A DNA stretch of 64,000 nt, taken from contig NC_016460.1 in NCBI RefSeq assembly GCF_000226115.1, positions 558,001 through 622,000 of the forward strand. The letters are read 5' to 3'. The notes under the pieces are model-generated. The model was not told where the DNA came from, ran no database searches, and saw only the letters and a program-made list of their open reading frames with translations. Below are positions 58,004 through 64,000 of this stretch, piece after piece. This DNA is from Thermothielavioides terrestris NRRL 8126. Taxonomy: Eukaryota; Ascomycota; Sordariomycetes; Sordariales; Chaetomiaceae. Every line of letters starts with the position of its first letter. Positions within the stretch are counted from its first letter, which is position 1. The position numbers and the translations under genes are program-made.

Positions 58004-58568
58004 GGTTTCTCTTCTCTTGCTGGTGTTGGTGTGGTTGTGGGATGGAGTTGCGTGGGTGGGTTTGGGTTGGTGGGGAGGAAAGGCGGGTGGAGGTTGGACC
58101 CCTCCTTCAATTGATAGATGGACTAGTTTACGCGGAGAGGTGCAATGTGTAAATGGGAGGTCAAGGTTTTGTGGGAAGGAGACGGAGGTGTTGATGGGCG
58201 GATATCGCGTCGAGAAGCGATGTGGCTGTCAAGCAATGAGCGAGGCCAGTTCGAGTGAGAAGCAGAGGTCAGGTTATCATGCAAGATGGGTGAGCGTGGA
58301 CTCGTGAAGCACCGGCTGATCCGACCGGATTCGACGGAACGACGAGGAAAATCGGGGCAGGCCGGTGACACACCCAGGCTGACGGTCAGCATCGATCGGG
58401 TTGCCGCGCCGCGTTCCTGCAGGTCCGAGTCGGCCTTCCGTGGCGGGTCACCGCTTACGGCAAGGGCCCAGATTTTACCCTCCAGTATGGGAAGAGCAGC
58501 GTGGAACTCTGAGAAATGCGAGTGAAAGTGAATATCATTACTCATTAGGCGTAATGGTAGCGTGTCAT
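58004..58568. other. Intergenic
   Basis: Short space between two minus-strand genes. Contains the promoter of the FSH1-like gene. No gene supported. Confidence 0.5.
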
Positions 58569-59970
58569 CTACTTTGGTGGTGTGGACGTCAACCCCAGGA
58601 GCAAGGGCTCTGACTTCTCAGACCCCTGCCGCTCCTGGCTCACTGGCAGCACCGGCAGCAGTGGCACCCGCGGCCGCCCATTGAACAGGTACATTGCCAG
58701 GAGCACGACCGCCGCACCAATCGTGGCCTGATGGCAGCCTCTATCAGTACGAAGTTCCCTGAAGAGATGCGATACAGACTTACATGAAGGGTCATTGGCG
58801 TCCGATATACGACCGCCGTCGCGGCATAGCTGACGACGATGCTGAGGCTGGCAGCGAAGTTCTTCGCCACGTTGTCGGCATACGCGATGCACACGGCCAC
58901 GATCAGGCCGCCCAGCGCCTGGAGGGCGATGGTGGTCCACACGACCGGGTTGTACCCGGAGAAGAAGCCATCCCGGGCGATGGCAGCGCCGTCCTGCCAG
59001 AGCACCCCGATGAAGAGCGCGGGAAACAGGCTGAAGAAGGAAAGCTGGACGTTGCGGATCCACAACGAGACCGAGGCCATCGAGTCCTTGACAAGCTTCT
59101 CGATGTAAACGCAGGTGAGGCCCGAGGTGACCGAGGCGGCGGCGACGGCCATGAGGCCCCGGAACGCACTCGACGTGGCGATCGTCCCGCCGCGCATCAG
59201 CGACGACAGCCGCTCTCGCCAGTCTTCAGATGTCGTGGGTCCCGAGATCTGCACGAGGGCGACGCCGAAGGTGAGCAGGATCAGCGAGAGCCACTGGCGC
59301 AGCGAGACGGGCCTGCCCAGCAGTATGATGCTGAAGAAGACGGTGGTGAGGATCTTCAGCTGGTACGTGACCTGGAACGTCACGGGGTCCAGGTTACTGA
59401 TGGCCGTGTACACCAGCGAGTTCTGCAGCGTGTAGAGGGCGGCGGGCACGATGAGCTTCCAGCTGTTGCTGTCGAAGATGGAGCGGTACAGGTGCGTGAT
59501 GACGGTGGAGGCGGAAGCGCTGGGATGCGGCGCGCACGTGTCGAGCACAGCGAGGAAGAAGCTGGCCAGCAGCTTGATGATTTCGACTAGCAAGATGGCA
59601 GTCGATGCGAGATATCGGGGCTGCGTTCCGGTTGGGCTGTTGCGCGAGTGGTGCATGACCTGGACGGAGCGGTCAGTCTGTCTGTCTCGATCGTTGGGGT
59701 CCATCATCATCATGATCTCTCCTCACCATCACGAGCACCGAGTTTTGCAGAACGAGCTGCCGGCCGATTAGTGACACAGACACAGGCACAGACACAGACA
59801 CAAGACACAGTCACATCCGGCCGGACGAAGAGGAGCACACGCACCAGGGCCAACGACAGCCGTTGCACCGAAAGCTGCCATCGCCGGGACGGCGCCTGCA
59901 AGAGCTGCGGTGTGTTTCCCGCCGCCGCGGCCCGAGCCGGGTCGCTGTGGCTCTTGACCCTGCCGAGCAT
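58569..59970 (-). CDS. UDP-galactose-type nucleotide-sugar transporter (SLC35A)
   Basis: Model: exons 59970-59845, 59756-59727, 59659-58784 and 58727-58569, 396 residues. Golgi membrane antiporter that brings a UDP-sugar (most likely UDP-galactose) into the lumen in exchange for UMP. Exon 2 is only 30 bases and codes LVLQNSVLVM, completing the first membrane helix (family pattern LTLQNSALVL); exon 3 begins VMHHSRN and continues through RYLASTAILLVEIIKLLASF. The key block LYTLQNSLVYTAISNLDPVTFQVTYQLKILTT is followed by ten or so membrane spans. The last exon (53 codons) ends the tenth helix and gives a tail with an LLLGL motif. All introns are phase 0 with GT-AG ends. The start ATG is inferred; the 5' extension is divergent. 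Confidence 0.88.
59767..59810. repeat. CA/GACA simple repeat in intron 1 of the transporter gene
   Basis: Imperfect GACACA repeat, inside the first intron of the minus-strand gene. It creates a spurious VCVCV open frame. Confidence 0.8.
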
Positions 59971-60609
59971 TTCTGCTGCGGGATGACGAGCATGCGATTG
60001 CAGTCAAAAGATAGTAATAATAATAAAAAAACTAAAAAGAGATGGAGACAAAGATAACCAACGGAGGTCGCGACGTCAGAGATGTCGCTCGACCTGGATT
60101 CGGCTTTTCCCACATGCCCGAACCCGGCAAGTGGAAATGCGGGTGCCGATCGGTTTTCTCCGTCAGCACCTCGCTGGTCAGCCGTTTTTCGGTTGCTGCG
60201 GCGAGAGTCATTCGTTGGTGCTGAAACTGAAGCTGCGCCCCCAAGCGAAAACCCAAGCGAGAAATTGCTCCAACGGGGAAGCAGGCAACAAGCAGGCCCC
60301 CTGCTTTGTATGTACCCAGTGCTGCTGCCTCATTTTCGCGCCGTGCGCTTCCTTGCAGTTGCTTCAAGCTTCTTTGGGGCTCGAGGATCCCTGTTTCTCG
60401 CCGCCAATCTGCCGGCGCCCTTGCTTCTGTGGAGTGCCCACCGGGGCACCAGAGACACCGCTCCTTTTTAAGAAAGACCTGGCGTGCCCTCGGTCGAACG
60501 ATCATCTGGGTTGGGAGGCTCTTGAAAGCTTTTTGGTTTCGGTCGCCCCAACGCAGAGCCCTATGTCCGGCCCGCCGCCCGGGCAAAGCAGCAAAGCAGC
60601 AACTGGACG
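59971..60609. other. Divergent promoter region
   Basis: Between the transporter gene (minus) and the GPI12-type gene (plus), which are transcribed away from each other. It could serve both. No gene supported. Confidence 0.55.
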
Positions 60610-61799
60610 ATGCACTTGGCTGCCAAGCCGTCGCAGCTGATCGGCCGAGTCCCGCGCCGAGCCTGGCGCTGGATCATTCGCGTCGCGCTTCTTGCGCTTC
60701 TGGTTCCCGTGCTGCTGCAGTGGGTCATCGCCTACATCGTCGGCAGTGACGCCCGGATCCTACCGCCGCAGCTTTTGGCTGCCAAAAACCTACTGATCGT
60801 GACGGCACACCCCGACGATGAGTGCCTCTTCTTCTCGCCGAGCATCCTGGGGGTGCTGGACAGGAACAGGGCCATCACCGGCGGGCTGTTGGTAATGTCG
60901 ACTGGTGAGTTGGGCGGCCCGGACGCCTGGGTCCCCCCGCATCCGGCGACCACTACGAGGCCGCTCACTAACAGCGAACCGCAGGGAACAACTATGGACT
61001 CGGCGACGTGAGGAAAAAGGAACTTCAGGGCTCATGCAAGGCCTTGGGAATCCATTCGGAGAGATGTGTCGCCATGGACCACCCGGAGTTGCAAGACAAC
61101 CCGCGGGTTTGGTGGAACACTGAGCTCATCGAAAGCATCGTGCATGAGCACGTGAAGAAGTGGCAGATCGATGCGGTTGGTTCTTTTTTTCCTCGCCTCC
61201 ACGCCTCCGACTCAAAACCCGCGGACCCCCAGCCGGACCACCGCTGACTCCGTCGCATGCAGATATTGACATTTGACGAGGGCGGAGTCTCTGGCCATCT
61301 GAACCACAGAGCGGTCAGCGCAGCCGTGAGGTAAGCAAAGCAACAAGTTGGGTCACGCAGTCGCGCCACTGCCTGTGACGGATCCAGAACCAACAGCCAT
61401 TGGCCGCATGTGGCGACACCTGCACTGACGCAGTCCTCAAGGAACTACGCCGCAACAAATCCTGATGCGCCCGCCGCGTTCACACTGACGACAACGTCGC
61501 TGCTGCGGAAGTACACATTCCTCGGCGACCTGCCGCTCACTGCGCTGCCCTTTGCATGGCGCATCCTTGGCGCACTCTCCTACCCCGCGACCACGGCCGA
61601 TCCCAAGGACGGCACGCGCGCGCTCGTTGCCAACACCTGGAACCGTTATCTCAAAACACGCCATGCCTTCGCTCAACACCCTAGCCAGTACACATGGGAC
61701 CGCCATTTGTACATGGTCGTCAGCCGGTACGTGTGGTTCAACGACCTCAAACGGGTTGAGCGCGCTGCCCCCCACGCAGCGCAGCGCACACATAACTAG
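60610..61799 (+). CDS. N-acetylglucosaminylphosphatidylinositol de-N-acetylase (PIG-L/GPI12)
   Basis: Model: exons 60610-60904, 60985-61175, 61263-61330 and 61442-61799, 303 residues. Second step of GPI-anchor synthesis on the ER: removal of acetyl from GlcNAc-PI. A membrane anchor (about 22-43, IIRVALLALLVPVLLQWVIAY) precedes the zinc-binding/catalytic AHPDDE motif (67-71 is HPDDE), then GNNYGLGDVRKKEL at about 99-112. The IVHEHVKKWQIDA then ILTFDEGGVSGHLNHRAV block supplies the second conserved histidine patch. The C-terminus holds an extended cytosolic-type segment common in fungi. The last acceptor is CTCAAG at 61441; the nearer GCAG would put the frame wrong. Confident. Confidence 0.93.
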
Positions 61800-62798
61800 C
61801 AGTCAGCCATATGCACGGAATCATGTACGGGATATACTAGTATAGCAAATACACAATAATGTTAATGAACGCCAGTACAAATTTACCGTTTTTGGATATT
61901 GCTGCCTGAGTGATTACCGATCTTGTGCATATCATGCAAGTGCCGGTAACTTATTTATTTAGCGAAGTCGCGCTGGACGCATGGGGCCATCTCTGCGAGG
62001 TGGGTCCCAAAATTTCTTTGCTTACCATTGGCTAGCAGTGCCCCACCTGTCATCTCTTAAGCTTTTTAGTGCAAGCAGCCCGCCCGGCCTGGACCCAAAT
62101 CCCCTTCGCTGGGCTGGAATCCTTGCAGCCGCCGGCCAATAACTAACGCTCGTGCCGCCTCCCTGCCGCGGAAAAGGCTTACAGGACACTCCTGGTTTGT
62201 TTGTTAGTTTGGTTTTTGACCCCACTTTTTAACAGGGGCCACCAGCCAACCAAACTCGACCTTTTTACCCACCTGTTCCTCATCACTCTCTAGAATCCAA
62301 GTTCGACTGAAGCACGTCTGATATGGATGAAGCAGTGTAATGAACGCCATGTCCTACCTAGCGAACTGGTCAGACACCGAATGTAGGCAGAGGCTATAGT
62401 GCCCTCTAACTTCCTGTTGCGGTTGGTTTATTTCATGCCAAGACGGCTAGGTAGGTACCTGTGATTTAGAGCCCCTGTCGTGATCCACTATAAGTACCAA
62501 ACTAACAAACAAACCAGGGGTGGACTGTACACAGTGCAGGCAATTTCAGAAGGCCCCAGGGGAACCTGCCTGCTGCACCTGCGCCCCCTTGCGCCCAAAA
62601 TCCCGCTCCTGTGGTCTCAAAGAAAAAGGTCTGGTCGTGTGTGTCGTCCCACCGTTCCCACGCGACTGGCTACCCATAACCATTTCCTTTCAGCTTCCGC
62701 ATCGCTGCGACTTGCTTGGCGCTCCTTGACCCAATTCTCTTCGTTTCACCCACCCCTTTTTCGCCTCTTCCGTTTCCAGGTTTTCATGGCATGACGAT
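61800..62798. other. Intergenic with MITE copy B
   Basis: Promoter and 5' flank of the GT32 gene; holds the TA-flanked MITE (62182-62527), which ends about 270 bases before the start codon. Otherwise nothing supported. Confidence 0.55.
62182..62527. mobile_element. MITE copy B (TA-flanked, terminal inverted repeats)
   Basis: 346-bp partner of 32153-32515, flanked by TA (62180-62181; 62528-62529). Left terminus CAGGACACTCCTGG then TTTGTTTGTTAGTTTGGT; right terminus, complement, CAGTCCACCCCTGG followed by the same TTTGTTTGTTAGTTTGGT. The termini are more alike here than in copy A, so this may be the younger copy. Non-coding. Confidence 0.87.
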
Positions 62799-63977
62799 AT
62801 GGGAGTCAGAACTCGACCTTCGCGTGCCCACCGCACGCACCCGGGCATCCTTGCCTGCGGCCTGTTCTTGGTCCTCAGCGCGCTCTACCTCGCGCGGGGC
62901 CTGCTCTACGACGCCTACACGCTGGCCGCGCTGCCCTTGATCTGGAGCCGCCACGCGGACCGCTTCTACATCTCGGCCGAGCGCGACGGCTTCGACCTCA
63001 CCTTCGCCAACTACAGCGTCCACCAGACCAGCGCCGCCCCGCTGCCCGACCGCGTCCCGCCCGTGCTGCACCACATCTCGCTCGGCTCCGGCGCCGCCAC
63101 GCACTCGAAATGGTCCGAGGTGCGCCAGAGCTGCCTCGACATGCACCCCGACTGGGACGCGTTCCTCTGGACCGACGAGACGGCCGACGCGCTCGTCGCC
63201 GCCGACTTCCCCGAGCTGTACGAGATGTGGACGACGTACCGCTACCCGATTCAGAGGATTGACGCGCTGCGCTACATGGTTCTGTACAAGTATGGAGGTA
63301 TGTGACGGACTTGCGGGTGTAATTTGCTTCTGATGATGGGTCGTGGCGTGGGCTGACGGAATGCCGCCGCTAGGCGTCGTCTTGGATATGGACTTGCAGT
63401 GCAAGCGAGGCTTTGGGCCGCTACGACGGTTCGAATTTGTCGCTCCCGCCGCCCACCCGACCGGCTTCTCGATCGGCTTCATGATGGCGAGCAAGGGCAA
63501 CGAGTACATCGGCAAGCTGGTACAGAACCTGCGGCGATATAACCGCAACTGGCTGGGCCTGCCGTACCCGACCGTGATGTTCAGCACCGGGTGTCATTAC
63601 GCATCGTGAGTAGTCCCGCCCGGCTTGTCTTTGCTTGCTTCTCTTCTCTACTGTTTTTACTGCCCCGCCCTTCGTCACCCCGCCGCTGACCAATTGTCCT
63701 TTCCCCCAAACGCAGCACGATCCACGCCTTCCAGCGCAACCGCACCGAGCTCAAGATCCTCGCCGGCCCGCCCGGCAACCGCCGCATGCACAGCCTCAAC
63801 GGGCCCGTCTCGACGCCCATCTTCAACCACCTCGGCAGCTCGTCGTGGCACTCGTACGACGCCGCCATGATCGTCTCGCTGGGCAAGAGCCACGGCTGGA
63901 AGGCCCCGCTCGGCTTGATCGTCGGCGTAGCGCTCGCCTTCTATATCGTGAGGCGCACCAAGAAGAGGAGGATATAG
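62799..63977 (+). CDS. GT32 mannosyltransferase, SUR1/CSH1-like (mannosylinositol phosphorylceramide synthase)
   Basis: Model: exons 62799-63297, 63374-63605 and 63716-63977, 330 residues. Likely adds mannose from GDP-mannose to inositolphosphoceramide in the Golgi. A signal-anchor helix (about 16-36, GILACGLFLVLSALYLARGLL) and a C-terminal membrane helix (about 304-321, APLGLIVGVALAFYIV) bracket the glycosyltransferase domain. IPRI-type opening PPVLHHISLG leads to SCLDMHPDWDAFLWTDE and the conserved RIDALRYMVLYKYGG-VVLDMD motif, whose DxD is D171-D173 (split by intron 1). LGLPYPTVMFSTG and a downstream HSLNGP/SWHSYD block match SUR1/CSH1. OCH1-like GT32 enzymes are the alternative, but they lack the C-terminal helix. 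The gene ends 23 bases before the window edge. Confidence 0.88.
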
Positions 63978-64000
63978 CCCGCCTGCCTGCCTACCTGGCG

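Noticed and set aside
58545..58625. tRNA-like stretch (GCGTAATGGTAGCG resembles a D-arm)
   Set aside because: No matching acceptor stem, anticodon arm or T-loop could be drawn.
63966..64000. Continuation of the GT32 gene past the edge
   Set aside because: A stop codon at 63975-63977 ends the frame after a basic tail, so the gene is complete.

Overview
The window looks like nuclear DNA of a filamentous ascomycete, most likely a Sordariomycete; a Chaetomiaceae-like relative is a guess from style only. Genes are GC-rich and interrupted by introns of about 50-140 bases with GT-AG ends. The gene set is fungal: scon-2/sconB-type F-box WD40 protein, fungal-type LrgA-LrgB fusion, augmin HAUS3, FSH1-type hydrolase and GT32 inositolphosphoceramide mannosyltransferase. 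One AT-rich block carries the marks of repeat-induced point mutation (RIP).

Layout. 0.7-32 kb is a GC-rich gene arm: Pin1-type prolyl isomerase (+), LrgA/LrgB-like membrane protein (-), HAUS3 (+), SDR epimerase (-), a small membrane protein (-), an unknown basic protein (-), a succinate-fumarate-type mitochondrial carrier (-), the sulfur-controller F-box protein (-), an alpha/beta hydrolase (-) and an acyltransferase-3 membrane protein (-). Between the last two lie a 27-bp tandem repeat, a short interstitial telomere-like TTAGGG tract and about 63 TA dinucleotides (25.9-26.2 kb). A TA-flanked MITE sits at 32.15-32.52 kb and a second copy at 62.18-62.53 kb.

33.4-51.3 kb is a transposon island. 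A Fot1/pogo-class DNA transposon (33371-43876, long inverted repeats, TA target) was split by a chromodomain Ty3/Gypsy LTR retrotransposon (33450-40857, 5-bp target duplication GACAC, coding on the minus strand, apparent self-priming signature). To the right lies a Helitron (about 44.7-51.33 kb, Rep-helicase on plus, a cysteine-rich gene remnant on minus, 3' hairpin plus CTAG). All coding parts are riddled with TAG/TAA stops and extremely rich in TpA, as expected of RIP; no intact transposase remains.

52-64 kb returns to GC-rich genes: an F-box protein (-), an acidic hypothetical protein (-), a cysteine-rich ORF with unresolved 5' end (-), an FSH1-like serine hydrolase (-), a nucleotide-sugar transporter (-), the GPI12/PIG-L deacetylase (+) and a GT32 mannosyltransferase (+). 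The last three share a secretory-pathway glycosylation/GPI/sphingolipid theme, but in fungi this proximity need not imply co-regulation. Gene models were built by eye from reading frames, splice signals and family resemblance; no search was run.
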